NCBI RefSeq assembly: GCF_023684385.1
Contig: NZ_JAGSOJ010000002.1
Span: forward strand, 248,001 to 312,000
Length of the DNA: 64,000 nucleotides
Direction: 5' to 3'
Origin: Oceanirhabdus seepicola
GTDB taxonomy: Bacteria > Bacillota > Clostridia > Clostridiales > Clostridiaceae
How positions within the stretch are numbered: position 1 is the first letter of the stretch; each line of letters starts with the position of its first letter. Below the pieces are notes generated by a model, which was given only the letters and a program-made list of their open reading frames with translations, had not been told where the DNA came from and did no database searches. Made by a program: the position numbers and the translations under genes. Below, piece after piece: positions 8,967 to 18,350 of this stretch.

Positions 8967-9003
8967 AGAAGCTTCTACCCTAAAGTAGAAGTTTCTTTTA
9001 ATA
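8967..9003. terminator. Terminator, possibly bidirectional
   Basis: The stem AGAAGCTTCTAC / GTAGAAGTTTCT with a CCTAAA loop is followed by TTTTAAT. It lies between the converging DUF2164 gene and the small minus-strand gene. Confidence 0.7.
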
Positions 9004-9040
9004 TGAAGCTTAAATATTAAATTGAACTATAAGAGTTTTA

Positions 9041-9145
9041 TTAATCTTTTTTATGGATTTTCTTACTATGTTTAGTTCCAGAATTATTTAATTTCTTTTC
9101 CTTTTCTTGCTTACTTGCAGTAGAACTTACATGTTTTTCACTCAT
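9041..9145 (-). CDS. 34-residue highly charged small protein
   Basis: The frame begins MSEKHVSSTASKQEKEKK and ends SKKIHKKD. It is Lys/Ser/Glu-rich, has no hydrophobic segment, and is probably disordered or nucleic-acid binding. AGGAG lies 11 bases before the ATG. Codon use matches the neighbours. Its small size and basic composition are like small spore-associated proteins, but no known small acid-soluble protein signature is present, so the role is unknown. Confidence 0.5.
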   Translation of the reverse strand: MSEKHVSSTASKQEKEKKLNNSGTKHSKKIHKKD

Positions 9146-9239
9146 AGCATTTATCACTCCTAAAATAAGAATTTAATTGAAATACCACATTATTATTTTC
9201 TCCGATATACAAATTATAATGCTATGAAATTATAGTAAA

Positions 9240-9272
9240 AACAGCCAGCTTTAATAAGCTGGCTGTTTTCAA
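9240..9272. terminator. Terminator of the ABC-F gene
   Basis: The near-perfect hairpin ACAGCCAGCTT-TAAT-AAGCTGGCTGT is flanked by A-tracts and T-tracts on both sides, so it can act on either strand. It follows the minus-strand ABC-F stop codon. Confidence 0.85.
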
Positions 9273-9278
9273 AATCTA

Positions 9279-10835
9279 TTATACTATTTTAGTTGTCCAA
9301 TCTTCACAGTTCCATACATCAGTTACAACATCTCTATAAAATTCAGGTTCGTGACATACTAGCAGTATAGAACCTTTATATTCTTTAAGTGCTTTTTTTA
9401 GTTCTTCTTTTGCGTCTACATCTAAGTGGTTTGTAGGCTCATCCAGAAGAAGTATATTTGATTCTTGGTTTATAAGCTTACAAAGCTTAACTTTAGCTTG
9501 CTCACCACCACTAAGCACCATAACTTTACTCTCTATGTGTTTATTAGTTAATCCACATTTAGCTAAGGCGGATCTAACTTCATATTGAGTATATGATGGG
9601 AATACGCTCCAAATTTCTTCAATACAAGTTTTGGATTTATCACCTTTGCCTTCTTGTTCAAAATATCCAATCTCTTGATAAAAACCATTTTCAACCTCAC
9701 CAGATAGAGGGTTTATAAGACCCATCAAACTTTTAAGAAGAGTTGTTTTACCAAGTCCATTTGCACCAACAAGAGCAATCTTTTGGCCTCTTTCCATAAG
9801 TAGATTTAGAGGGCGTGTTAATGGTTCGTCATATCCAATAACAAGATCCTTAGTTTCGAATATGGTCTTTCCAGTTGTTCTTCCGTATTTGAAATTAAAC
9901 TCTGGTTTAGGTTTTTCACCTTTTAACTCGATTATATCCATTTTATCTAGTTTCTTTTGACGAGATTTAGCCATGTTGCTTGTTGAAACTCTTGCTTTAT
10001 TTCGTGCAATAAAGTCTTTTAAGCCGGCTACTTCTTGTTGTTGTCTTTTATAAGCAGATTCCAACTGACGTTGTTTCTCAGCATATATTCTTTGGAAGTT
10101 ATCATAGTCACCTACATATCTATCTAGTTTACCGTTTTCCACGTGATATATAAGGTTAATTACACTATTCAAGAATGGGATATCATGTGAAATAAGAATG
10201 AAAGCATTCTCATAGTTATTAAGATATCTTTTTAGCCATTCAATATGAACTTCATCAAGGTGGTTTGTAGGCTCGTCCAATAATAAGATATCTGGAGTTT
10301 CAAGAAGAAGTTTTGCAAGTAAAACCTTAGTTCTTTGTCCTCCACTTAAATCAGCAACATCTTTATCAAGTCCAATATCAGTAAGACCTAATCCACGAGC
10401 TACTTCTTCAATTTTAGCATCAAGTACATAGAAACCATTATTATCAAGCATATCTTGAATAGTACCCATATCATCCATAAGTTTTACAAGTTCATCTTCA
10501 GAAGCAGTTGCCATTTTGTCAGCGATGTTCATCATCTCAGTTTCTAAATCAAATAAATATTTAAAAGCTCCTCTAAGGATATCTCTCATGCTCTTACCTT
10601 TGGATAAATCAGCATGCTGATCCATATATCCAACTCTTACTCTATTAGACCATTCAACATTACCTTCATCAGGCATAAGTTTTCCTGTAATTATATTCAT
10701 GAACGTAGATTTACCTTCACCATTGGCACCTATAAATCCTATATGTTCACCTTTAAGCAATCTAAAAGAAACATCATCAAATATCATTCTGTCGCCAAAT
10801 CCGTGATTAAGATTTTTAACCGTTAATATACTCAT
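9279..10835 (-). CDS. ABC-F family ATPase (ribosome-associated)
   Basis: This 518-residue protein has two ATP-binding cassettes and no membrane segment. Cassette 1 has Walker A GANGEGKST, signature LSGGQRTKV and Walker B LLLDEPTNHLD. Cassette 2 has GANGLGKTT, LSGGEQAKV and LLLDEPTNHLD. A charged linker between them corresponds to the inter-domain region that reaches into the ribosome in characterised ABC-F proteins. Members act as translation factors or confer ribosome-targeting antibiotic resistance; which applies here cannot be told. ATG 10835 is preceded by AAGAGGTGA, and the in-frame ATG 9 bases upstream is less well placed. Confidence 0.93.
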   Translation of the reverse strand: MSILTVKNLNHGFGDRMIFDDVSFRLLKGEHIGFIGANGEGKSTFMNIITGKLMPDEGNVEWSNRVRVGYMDQHADLSKGKSMRDILRGAFKYLFDLETEMMNIADKMATASEDELVKLMDDMGTIQDMLDNNGFYVLDAKIEEVARGLGLTDIGLDKDVADLSGGQRTKVLLAKLLLETPDILLLDEPTNHLDEVHIEWLKRYLNNYENAFILISHDIPFLNSVINLIYHVENGKLDRYVGDYDNFQRIYAEKQRQLESAYKRQQQEVAGLKDFIARNKARVSTSNMAKSRQKKLDKMDIIELKGEKPKPEFNFKYGRTTGKTIFETKDLVIGYDEPLTRPLNLLMERGQKIALVGANGLGKTTLLKSLMGLINPLSGEVENGFYQEIGYFEQEGKGDKSKTCIEEIWSVFPSYTQYEVRSALAKCGLTNKHIESKVMVLSGGEQAKVKLCKLINQESNILLLDEPTNHLDVDAKEELKKALKEYKGSILLVCHEPEFYRDVVTDVWNCEDWTTKIV

Positions 10836-11156
10836 CAATTTCACCTCTTGAGTTTTTTTCTTTTATATTAATTGAACTATTGTTAAAAAAATAATTCATT
10901 TAGATTATATTTAAGATATTCTGAAGTATTAAGAATATCAACCTCATTTATTCTTTTATCTATATTCTTTAATATAGATAAATCCACGAAGTAGTTTATC
11001 TATATAATAATACAATAATGATTGTACAATATTTTTACCCTTTAAATCAAATGGAATTATTCCTTTAGAAAGTCTAAAATAGCTAGGATTGAATAGAATT
11101 GAATATTTGTTGGAAATTAAATTTACTATATAGTAGGGAACTGTACAAATATCCAT

Positions 11157-11184
11157 TTGATTTACTTATCTTAAATGGTATAAT
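11157..11184 (+). promoter_or_regulatory. Sigma-A-type promoter for the acetyltransferase gene
   Basis: TTGATT and TATAAT are separated by 16 bases, about 57 bases before the ATG at 11241. The rest of the 405-base gap from 10836 to 11240 is AT-rich, with scattered TATCTATAT/ATATAGATA inverted words, and I see no gene in it. Confidence 0.55.
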
Positions 11185-11240
11185 AGGTATATATTTACAG
11201 GATGTGAAAAAATTATATTATACTAAGGGGGGAAAAATTA

Positions 11241-12116
11241 ATGGAGGAACTTATTTGCAAAAATCAAGTAATTGTAAAAAAGGGAGCAAATGAAAAAAGT
11301 TTTGGGGAACTTAAGCAATTAGTACAGATGTGTAATGAAAATGATAATACAGAGTTAACCTTCCATCTTGATGATGTGGAAGAAGATATTACTAAATTTT
11401 TATTCTATAATGAAGCAAAATTAATTGGATACTTTGAAATGACTCCTAGTTATGTTAAGGGAGAAGTCATGGTATGGGGAACAATCCACCCTAGTTACAG
11501 GAGAAATGAAATTTTTTATGACCTATTTCAGTATATTAAAGATAATTGTAAGGGTAACAATATAAACAAGTTAAAAGTCATTAATGAAAGGGAAGCTGCT
11601 TACGTTAGAGATTATGTAACCTCTATAGGTGGAAAATTATTATATTCAACTTATAAAATGAATTTTAATAAAGAATATTATAAGGAAAAAACAGAAGAAG
11701 TTACAGATTTTATTCTTGAAAAAGCTTCACTTGAAGATTTAGAAGATATGATTCCTATAGGGATGGAAGCTTTTGAAACAACAGAAAAAGAAGAGAGATC
11801 ATACAATGAATCAAATTTAAAAGATGCTAAAAATAATAATTTTATAGGGAAAATTAATAACACTCCAGTGGGACTTATTTCTGCAAGAATACAAGAGGGT
11901 GAGGGAATCATTTTTGATTTAGCTGTGTTAAAAAGTTATAGAAGAAGAGGAATTGGAAGAGCAATATTATCGAAAACAATTTCTTATTTACTTAATCAAG
12001 GAATAGAAAAGTTTAAACTTGGCGTTGAAACAGAAAATATAAATGCTCTTACATTATACGAGGATTCAGGGTTTAGAATAGAAAAAGCTAGTGATTGTTA
12101 TGAAATTAAAATATGA
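11241..12116 (+). CDS. GNAT-family N-acetyltransferase with two GNAT-like halves
   Basis: This 291-residue protein consists of a degenerate N-terminal GNAT-like half (about 1-145) and a canonical C-terminal half. The acetyl-CoA binding motif is VLKSYRRRGIGRAIL at about residues 232-246, followed by the V(E)xxNxxAxxLYEdSGF block at the end. Such proteins transfer acetyl groups to amines on small molecules or proteins; the substrate is unknown. The start has AAGGGGGG upstream and a recognisable promoter. A terminator follows. Confidence 0.85.
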   Translation: MEELICKNQVIVKKGANEKSFGELKQLVQMCNENDNTELTFHLDDVEEDITKFLFYNEAKLIGYFEMTPSYVKGEVMVWGTIHPSYRRNEIFYDLFQYIKDNCKGNNINKLKVINEREAAYVRDYVTSIGGKLLYSTYKMNFNKEYYKEKTEEVTDFILEKASLEDLEDMIPIGMEAFETTEKEERSYNESNLKDAKNNNFIGKINNTPVGLISARIQEGEGIIFDLAVLKSYRRRGIGRAILSKTISYLLNQGIEKFKLGVETENINALTLYEDSGFRIEKASDCYEIKI

Positions 12117-12118
12117 TT

Positions 12119-12156
12119 AAAAAATAAAACACTTCATTAGAGGTGTTTTATTTTTC
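12119..12156. terminator. Bidirectional terminator
   Basis: AAAATAAAACACT and AGGTGTTTTATTTT form a stem around TCATTAG, with T/A tracts suited to both convergent genes. Confidence 0.8.
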
Positions 12157-12160
12157 AATT

Positions 12161-12640
12161 TCAATAAATAAATTTAAGAGTTTTACTTATTTCCACTATA
12201 TGATTTTTATCAGCCCATAATACGAAATAAGAGTATGTTGTATCATTAATTACTATTGGTTTTGGGTAGGTTACTATTAATGCAGCTTGATTATTCATTT
12301 CTGATGCTTGATCATTTGAAGGAATAATAAGCCGTGCATCAACTCCTTGGATTTTAAACTTTTTAATGTTAGGGTTAGTTCCATATGGTTTTGATAAGTG
12401 ATTTACATCGAATTTTACAATATCATCTATTGATAAGTTTTTTCCTGATGAGGCAGAAATTTGAAAGAAGCCATCTGTTCCTGAATATTTATTAAAATAT
12501 TCAGGGTTTAATTTCCACTCTGCAGGATACTTTAAAGACATCTTATAGGTTTTGTTATAATAGATTTCCCATGTAGGGTTATATAATAGACTTTGAATTA
12601 TTATTATAGACATGAGGCTTGGTTTTATAGCACAAATCAT
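12161..12640 (-). CDS. Secreted or membrane-anchored PsbP/Mog1-like-fold protein
   Basis: This 159-residue protein has a hydrophobic N-terminal segment and then a pattern seen in bacterial PsbP-like extracytoplasmic domains: YKMSLKYPAEWKLN, a Gly/Phe strand, a helix, and a C-terminal strand ending EISKTLKFIY. ATG 12640 is chosen because AGGAG lies 9 bases upstream; the next ATG upstream (12649) abuts that site. It resembles the 49574 gene product in layout. Function is unknown. Confidence 0.6.
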   Translation of the reverse strand: MICAIKPSLMSIIIIQSLLYNPTWEIYYNKTYKMSLKYPAEWKLNPEYFNKYSGTDGFFQISASSGKNLSIDDIVKFDVNHLSKPYGTNPNIKKFKIQGVDARLIIPSNDQASEMNNQAALIVTYPKPIVINDTTYSYFVLWADKNHIVEISKTLKFIY

Positions 12641-12849
12641 TAAATTCATCTCCTAATTTATCGTATTTTAATTTAACTTTAGTTTATCCATGATCAAGTA
12701 TTTAATATACAGGGGTATCTATATTTTCCATCTTCATAGTTTAGGCTGAAATGGGCATATATATTGTAATAAGTTGTCTATAGTGTTAATATAATGGATA
12801 AGAATACATGAAATTATAGCGGGACAAACTAATATTAGGAGGTGAGGTA

Positions 12850-13308
12850 GTGGAATTATTTGGAGTGAGCATATGGTTATTCATACTAATACTATTTCTA
12901 GTGGTAGAAGGGCTGTCATCAGCACTAATATCAATTTGGTTCTGTTTTGGATCACTAGCTGCTTGGATATGTTCTATCTTTACTGATTCAATAGGAATTC
13001 AGATTACTGTGTTTTTCTTAGTATCTATAGTTACTCTTATTTTCACAAGACCTATAATCAAAAAACTCATTAAGAGTAAGGAAGAAACTAGGACAAACTG
13101 TTCATTGTTAATAGGAGAGAGTGGGGTTGTTACGGAAGATATAGATAACATAAGAGGATTAGGTGCTGTAAAGATCAAAGGAAATGTTTGGACTGCTAGG
13201 AGTTCAAATGATGAAAATATAACCAAAGATACTATAGTAATTATTGAAAGAATTGAAGGAGTTAAATTAATTATTAGAAAGAAAGAGGAGGATAAGTTAT
13301 GCCAGTAG
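12850..13308 (+). CDS. NfeD-family membrane protein
   Basis: This 152-residue short NfeD has two to three N-terminal membrane helices (about residues 6-75) and a C-terminal OB-fold domain recognisable from LIGESGVVTEDI and GAVKIKGNVWTARS. NfeD proteins partner with SPFH/stomatin proteins in membrane microdomains. It is encoded immediately before a stomatin and overlaps it by 10 bases, so the two are translationally coupled. The start is GTG 12850 with AGGAGGTGAGG. Confidence 0.88.
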   Translation: MELFGVSIWLFILILFLVVEGLSSALISIWFCFGSLAAWICSIFTDSIGIQITVFFLVSIVTLIFTRPIIKKLIKSKEETRTNCSLLIGESGVVTEDIDNIRGLGAVKIKGNVWTARSSNDENITKDTIVIIERIEGVKLIIRKKEEDKLCQ

Positions 13309-14204
13309 TTATAGGAATTATTGTTTTAGTATTTGTATTAGTAATAGCTAATATCAGAATTGTACCTCAGAGTGTTGCATTTGTAATTGAGAGATTAGGT
13401 ACGTACCATACTACATGGGATGCAGGGATTCATGTTAAGTTTCCATTCATTGATAGAGTGGCAAGAAAAACATCATTAAAAGAAAAAGTTAATGATTTTC
13501 CACCACAACCTGTTATCACAAAGGATAATGTTACTATGGAGATTAACACAGTTGTGTTCCACCAGATTACAGATCCTAAATTGAACACTTATGGAATTGA
13601 TAATCCAATTGCTGCAATTGAAAATTTAACAGCAACCACTTTAAGAAATGTTATCGGAGAAATAGAACTTGATGCTACACTTACATCAAGAGAAACAATC
13701 AATACTAGATTAAGATCTGTTTTGGATGAAGCAACTGATGCATGGGGAATAAAAGTTACGAGAGTTGAGCTTAAGGATATTATTCCACCAACAGATATCG
13801 TAGAGGCAATGCAGAAACAAATGGTTGCTGAGAGAGCAAGAAGAGAGGCTATACTTAAAGCTGAGGGTGAAAAGAAGAGTGCTATCTTAAAAGCTGAAGG
13901 ACATAAGGAATCAGTTATCTTAGAGGCTGAAGCTGAAAAAGAGAGTATGTTATTAAGAGCAGAAGCACAGAAACAGAGAGCTATTAAGGTTGCTGAGGGG
14001 GAAGCACAAGCAATTAAGATAATTAATGAAGCTAAACCATCAGCTGAGGTGTTAAAGTTAAGAGGACTTGAGACATTTGTTAAAGTAGCAGATGGAAAAT
14101 CTACAAAGCTTATAATCCCATCTGAGATTCAAAATCTTACAAGCCTTCTTTCAGTGGCTAAGGAATCTGTTAGTGAGATTAAAGAGAAAGAGATAAATAA
14201 ATAA
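13299..14204 (+). CDS. SPFH/band 7 (stomatin-like) membrane protein
   Basis: This 301-residue protein has one N-terminal membrane segment (residues 1-20), then the band 7 domain (VPQSVAFVIERLGTYH, MEINTVVFHQITDP, REAIL...). An Ala/Glu/Lys-rich coiled coil follows at roughly residues 175-240, with repeated KAEGEKKSAILKAEG-like heptads. The family organises membrane microdomains and protease complexes. It overlaps the NfeD gene, and the terminator follows the stop at once, which defines a two-gene operon. Confidence 0.92.
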   Translation: MPVVIGIIVLVFVLVIANIRIVPQSVAFVIERLGTYHTTWDAGIHVKFPFIDRVARKTSLKEKVNDFPPQPVITKDNVTMEINTVVFHQITDPKLNTYGIDNPIAAIENLTATTLRNVIGEIELDATLTSRETINTRLRSVLDEATDAWGIKVTRVELKDIIPPTDIVEAMQKQMVAERARREAILKAEGEKKSAILKAEGHKESVILEAEAEKESMLLRAEAQKQRAIKVAEGEAQAIKIINEAKPSAEVLKLRGLETFVKVADGKSTKLIIPSEIQNLTSLLSVAKESVSEIKEKEINK

Positions 14205-14230
14205 GCACCCAGTGGGTGCTTATTTTTTTA
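14203..14230. terminator. Terminator after the NfeD-stomatin operon
   Basis: The stem AAGCACCC / GGGTGCTT with a 3-base loop is followed by ATTTTTTT. It also lies at the 3' end of the minus-strand permease gene. Confidence 0.8.
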
Positions 14231-15025
14231 GTTATGAATATCTTTCTTATTAAAGAATACATATGTCAATGAAGTTGCAATCACAACGATTATTAACGAT
14301 ATTAAAACATATATCATTTCTACCCTTTGTCCTAACATAATCTCTTTAGCATCGAAGTAATAGAAAGGTGTTATAAATCTAAGGAATTCTAGTTTATCTG
14401 TTAAAGGTATAGCAAGTGAAAGCATATACATTCCAAGTACAACACCTGTTGATAATCCGGTAGCTTTTTTTGTTGTTTTAGTTAATGATGAGAACAATAA
14501 TCCTAAGCTTAAGAACACAATTTGAAGAATAAATAGAGTACAAGTAATTTTAAATAGTTCTCCCGTAATAGATTCTCCCTTATTATAATAAGCAACGGTG
14601 AGAACTGAACCAATAAAGGTTACTATATTGAAAATTAAAACATTTATAAATGCTGCTATAAGTTTACTTGTAACAGCTTTATTTCTTTTTATTGGTTTAA
14701 CCATTAAGAAATCAGCTGTTTTATCCCTCTCTTCTTTTGAGATTATTGTAGCACCAAGCATTATAGCATGGATTCCAGCTATCAAAGTGAAATATATGAA
14801 GAACATACTATAGAATCCACCAACAGAAGTTAAATCAATTTTATTAATACCAAACATGCTTCTCATTACGTTAGGAAGAGAATCCATCATTTCATTTACT
14901 TCAGAACCCATTTTAGAAAATCCACTGTATTCAACCATTCCCATTGATATGAATAAGAACATTGAAACACACCATATAATTAAAGCTTTTCTATTGGCTT
15001 TTAACTCTCTTAATACAATATTCAT
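14228..15025 (-). CDS. ABC-2 type permease, tandem copy 1
   Basis: This 265-residue membrane protein has about six hydrophobic helices and the ABC-2 permease pattern, with a conserved cytosolic segment SKEERDKTADFLMVKPIKR. It is nearly identical to the adjacent copy at 15065 (about 28 differences by eye over 265 residues). It belongs to the exporter operon tetR-ATPase-permease-permease-permease. The start has AGGAAT-type spacing upstream. Which permeases pair in the working transporter is not evident. Confidence 0.9.
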   Translation of the reverse strand: MNIVLRELKANRKALIIWCVSMFLFISMGMVEYSGFSKMGSEVNEMMDSLPNVMRSMFGINKIDLTSVGGFYSMFFIYFTLIAGIHAIMLGATIISKEERDKTADFLMVKPIKRNKAVTSKLIAAFINVLIFNIVTFIGSVLTVAYYNKGESITGELFKITCTLFILQIVFLSLGLLFSSLTKTTKKATGLSTGVVLGMYMLSLAIPLTDKLEFLRFITPFYYFDAKEIMLGQRVEMIYVLISLIIVVIATSLTYVFFNKKDIHN

Positions 15026-15064
15026 TATAATTCCTCCAATCTTATTCTTAAATTATTTTTAGAA

Positions 15065-15862
15065 TTAGTTATGAATATCTTTCTTATTAAAGAATACATA
15101 TGTCAATGAAGTTACAAATACAACGATTATTAGTGATATAAGAACATAAATCAGTTCTATTCCATGTCCTAGCATGATGTCTTTAGCATCAAAGTAATAG
15201 AAAGGTGTTATGAATCCAAGGAATTCTAGTTTATCTGTTAGAGGTATAGCTAGTGAAAGCATATACATAGCTAGTATAACACCTGTTGATAATCCAGTAG
15301 CCTTCTTAGTTGTTTTAGTTAATGAGGAGAATAATAATCCCAAGCTCAAGAACACAATTTGTAGAATTAATAGAGTACAAGTGATCTTAAATATTTCTCC
15401 CGTAATAGATTCACCTTTATTGTAATAAGCAACATTGACAACTGAACCGATAAAGGTTACTATATTCAGAATTAAAATATTTATTAATGCTGCTATAAGT
15501 TTACTTGTAACAGCTTTATGTCTCTTTATTGGTTTAACCATTAAGAAATCAGCAGTTTTATCTCTCTCTTCTTTTGAGATTATTGTAGCACCAAGCATTA
15601 TAGCATGGATACCAGCTATCAAAGCAAAATATATGAAAAACATGCTGTAATATCCACCAACAGAAGTTAAATCTATACTATTAATACCAAACATACTTGT
15701 CATTACTTTAGGAAGAGATTCCATCATTTTATTTACTTCAGAACCCATTTTAGAAAATCCACTGTATTTAATCATTCCCATTGATATGAACAAGAACATT
15801 GAAATACACCATATAATTAAAGCTTTTCTATTGGCTTTTAACTCTCTTAATACAATATTCAT
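15065..15862 (-). CDS. ABC-2 type permease, tandem copy 2
   Basis: This 265-residue permease is collinear with the copy at 14228, including the ISKEERDKTADF block and the C-terminal FFNKKDIHN. The repeated unit is 837 bp and includes the intergenic stretch and ribosome site, which points to a tandem duplication. Differences are mostly conservative and spread through the protein, so both copies look intact and under selection. The pair may form a heterodimeric membrane domain. Confidence 0.9.
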   Translation of the reverse strand: MNIVLRELKANRKALIIWCISMFLFISMGMIKYSGFSKMGSEVNKMMESLPKVMTSMFGINSIDLTSVGGYYSMFFIYFALIAGIHAIMLGATIISKEERDKTADFLMVKPIKRHKAVTSKLIAALINILILNIVTFIGSVVNVAYYNKGESITGEIFKITCTLLILQIVFLSLGLLFSSLTKTTKKATGLSTGVILAMYMLSLAIPLTDKLEFLGFITPFYYFDAKDIMLGHGIELIYVLISLIIVVFVTSLTYVFFNKKDIHN

Positions 15863-15913
15863 TATAATTCCTCCATTCTTATTCTTATATTATTTTTAGA
15901 AATTCTCATAAGT

Positions 15914-16711
15914 TTAAACAGATGGTATATCTCTTTTGTTGTAGATGATATAACCCAGAATTAAGAATAATAATGAAAGTGCCAAAGAAAAAATCAAATG
16001 TGGGGATGAAAATGAGCTATTTTGTGTAATATAAGCGGAGTCAAAATGACCAAAAGGTGTTAAATAAGATATTTTTTCATCATCAAGAGTTTGATTTAGA
16101 AGTTGTAATACATAGAATCCAAACACAACACCTAAAGTTAGAGGTAATACACTTTTCAACTTTGTCATAAAAGTTGATAACATCATACCTAAGGACAATA
16201 AGAAAAATTGTATAAAAAACAAGCTTAAGTTTATTAGCATAAATGTTTTTAGATTATAATCTCCATTTTTAAATATTTCTGCTGCAACTATTGATGCTAC
16301 AAAGAAAATTACATTCATTATTAATATGTGAAGTAGAACAGCGCAGAATTTTGGAATTATTACAGAGGATCTAGTTTTAGGTTTTACTAAAAGGAAGTCT
16401 GCTGTTTTTTCTCTTAGTTCTTTTGAAATAACATCTAATCCAAGTTTCATTGCAAAGATTCCACCAATTAATCCAATATAAACAAAGCAGAAACTATAAT
16501 ATCCAACTACAGTAGAAAGAGACATATTATTCATTCCAAAAGCTTTTAGGAAGGTTTCAGGAAAATTTTCTAAAATTTTCTCCATCATCTCTGCTTGAGA
16601 AGAATAAACAGGAAATATTGACATGAACAAGAATAGTACAGCAACCAATGAAATAGTCCATATTATATTGCTTTTCAAATAAGTTTTGAATTCAAACTTG
16701 AATATATTCAT
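15914..16711 (-). CDS. ABC-2 type permease, third member
   Basis: This 265-residue permease of the same family has the same topology and the equivalent SKELREKTADFLLVKPKTR segment. It is far more diverged from the two downstream permeases than they are from each other. Its ribosome site AGGAGGATTAAACT lies within the end of the ATPase gene, only 3 bases away, so the two are translationally linked. Confidence 0.9.
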   Translation of the reverse strand: MNIFKFEFKTYLKSNIIWTISLVAVLFLFMSIFPVYSSQAEMMEKILENFPETFLKAFGMNNMSLSTVVGYYSFCFVYIGLIGGIFAMKLGLDVISKELREKTADFLLVKPKTRSSVIIPKFCAVLLHILIMNVIFFVASIVAAEIFKNGDYNLKTFMLINLSLFFIQFFLLSLGMMLSTFMTKLKSVLPLTLGVVFGFYVLQLLNQTLDDEKISYLTPFGHFDSAYITQNSSFSSPHLIFSLALSLLFLILGYIIYNKRDIPSV

Positions 16712-16714
16712 AGT

Positions 16715-17599
16715 TTAATCCTCCTTTTTGTAATAGTACATAAAGATCTCCTCAAGAGTTGGCTCTTGTACAAGCAGATTTTTAACATCTACAGTTGAAA
16801 GTTTCTCTATAACTTTATTCATATTTCCTCTATACATGAAATTTGCTTCAACTTTATTTGATTTAAGGTCAGTAACACCATCCATATTAAATATACTACT
16901 ATCTAATGACTTATTAGAAACAACTTTAATCTTCTTATAATTATCATTTCTTAAAGATTCAATACTTTCAGTTTTGATTATTTTACCATCTTTGATTATT
17001 GCTACTCTGTCACACATTTTTTGAACTTCATCAAGTATGTGAGAAGAGAAAAATACAGTAGCGCCACGTTTGTTTTCTTCTCTAATAAGGTCGAAGAATT
17101 TTTGCTGCATTAGTGGGTCAAGACCACCTGTAGGTTCATCTAATATTATTAGCTTAGGCTGATGAAGAAGTCCTTGAACAATACCTACTTTCTTTTTGTT
17201 ACCAAATGAAAGATCATCAATTTTTCTATTTACATCAAGATCCATGACTTCAGCTAATTCATGTATTCTTTCAGTACAATCTTTATTATAGAAACTAGCT
17301 GAGTATTTTAATAAATCTATTACCTTCATGTTGTTGTAATAGAATACTTCAGAAGGTAGGTACCCAATATCTTTTCTTATGTCGTGTCCTTCTTTAAAAC
17401 AGTCTCTACCAAATATTTTTGCACTTCCGCTAGATGGGTGAATTAAGGAAAGAAGTGTTCTAATAGTTGTTGATTTACCAGCACCATTAGGGCCTATAAA
17501 ACCAAAGATTTCCCCTTCTTCAACTTTAAGAGAAACATCAATTATTCCTCTTTCTTTCCCATAGTATTTAGTTAACTTATCAGTTTCAATAACATACAT
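16715..17599 (-). CDS. ABC exporter ATP-binding subunit
   Basis: This 294-residue nucleotide-binding protein has Walker A GPNGAGKSTT (about residue 37), a signature LSFGNKKKVG that departs from LSGGQ, Walker B LIILDEPTGGLD, and a switch histidine in SSHILDE. A C-terminal extension of about 80 residues is typical of drug/bacteriocin-type ABC-2 exporters. It energises the three permeases encoded downstream. It is the first structural gene after the TetR regulator, with GGGGG before its ATG. Confidence 0.92.
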   Translation of the reverse strand: MYVIETDKLTKYYGKERGIIDVSLKVEEGEIFGFIGPNGAGKSTTIRTLLSLIHPSSGSAKIFGRDCFKEGHDIRKDIGYLPSEVFYYNNMKVIDLLKYSASFYNKDCTERIHELAEVMDLDVNRKIDDLSFGNKKKVGIVQGLLHQPKLIILDEPTGGLDPLMQQKFFDLIREENKRGATVFFSSHILDEVQKMCDRVAIIKDGKIIKTESIESLRNDNYKKIKVVSNKSLDSSIFNMDGVTDLKSNKVEANFMYRGNMNKVIEKLSTVDVKNLLVQEPTLEEIFMYYYKKED

Positions 17600-17647
17600 T
17601 TATAATACCCCCTTAAGGTTTGATTAACTTAAATATTTCTAGTTTAC

Positions 17648-18322
17648 TCAAGATAAATCTTTCAAAATTTTTCTAACTAAATTGTCATCGTATAGATTTA
17701 ATCTACCATGATCTATTTCTAAAATGGTTTCAATGGTATAAGTATACATGTTTAGGTCATCAACTGTTTTCTCTATAAATGAATCATTAGAAGTATTATT
17801 ATTTGGATTCATTATGGCAAAACACATTTTATCACTTAGTGCCATTCCTATAACCCATATTATTTCACCTACGTTTGAGTGTTTGCATTTGAAATCTCCT
17901 GTGTTCATACCTTCTTGTATGATTGAATTTATCAATGGAGTAGTCGATTCAAGAGTTAATCGTTTTATATTTTCTCGTAGTATTAAGTTACTCTCATTAT
18001 ACATAGCAAACATAATAGCCTTAATCGAATCTAAATTAGCTGCCTTATACTTTGCAGAAGCATTAAAAATAGCATTCATTTTTTTAATAGGGGATATAGA
18101 AGAATTGGTTAGTTCCCTTAATTGTTCTACAGTTGTTTCAGTGGTGAGTCTAACGATTTCCAACATAAGTTCCGATTTAGATTTAAAGTGATGATAGAAA
18201 GTTCCTTTGGCTATATCTATATCATTAATAATCATTTGTATGGAGGTTTTATCATAACCAACAGTATAGAATAGTCTCTGTGCTGTGTTTATGATTTCAT
18301 CTCTAGTATTTACATTTGACAT
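17648..18322 (-). CDS. TetR-family transcriptional repressor
   Basis: This 224-residue protein has a canonical TetR N-terminal helix-turn-helix (residues about 8-55, including YDKTSIQMIINDIDIAKGTFYHHFKSKSEL) and a variable ligand-binding C-terminus. It is the first gene of the exporter operon. A perfect palindrome at 18351-18369 lies directly upstream of its start and is the likely operator, so it should repress its own operon until an inducer, probably an exported compound, binds. Confidence 0.92.
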   Translation of the reverse strand: MSNVNTRDEIINTAQRLFYTVGYDKTSIQMIINDIDIAKGTFYHHFKSKSELMLEIVRLTTETTVEQLRELTNSSISPIKKMNAIFNASAKYKAANLDSIKAIMFAMYNESNLILRENIKRLTLESTTPLINSIIQEGMNTGDFKCKHSNVGEIIWVIGMALSDKMCFAIMNPNNNTSNDSFIEKTVDDLNMYTYTIETILEIDHGRLNLYDDNLVRKILKDLS

Positions 18323-18350
18323 ATGATTATATCCTCCTATATATTTTCAG

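Noticed and set aside
10956..11156. 66-residue minus-strand frame in the gap before the acetyltransferase
   Set aside because: It has no ribosome binding site, low-complexity AT-driven composition, and overlaps the promoter of the acetyltransferase gene.
17748..18191. 147-residue plus-strand frame
   Set aside because: Complement of the TetR gene, which has its operator and helix-turn-helix intact.
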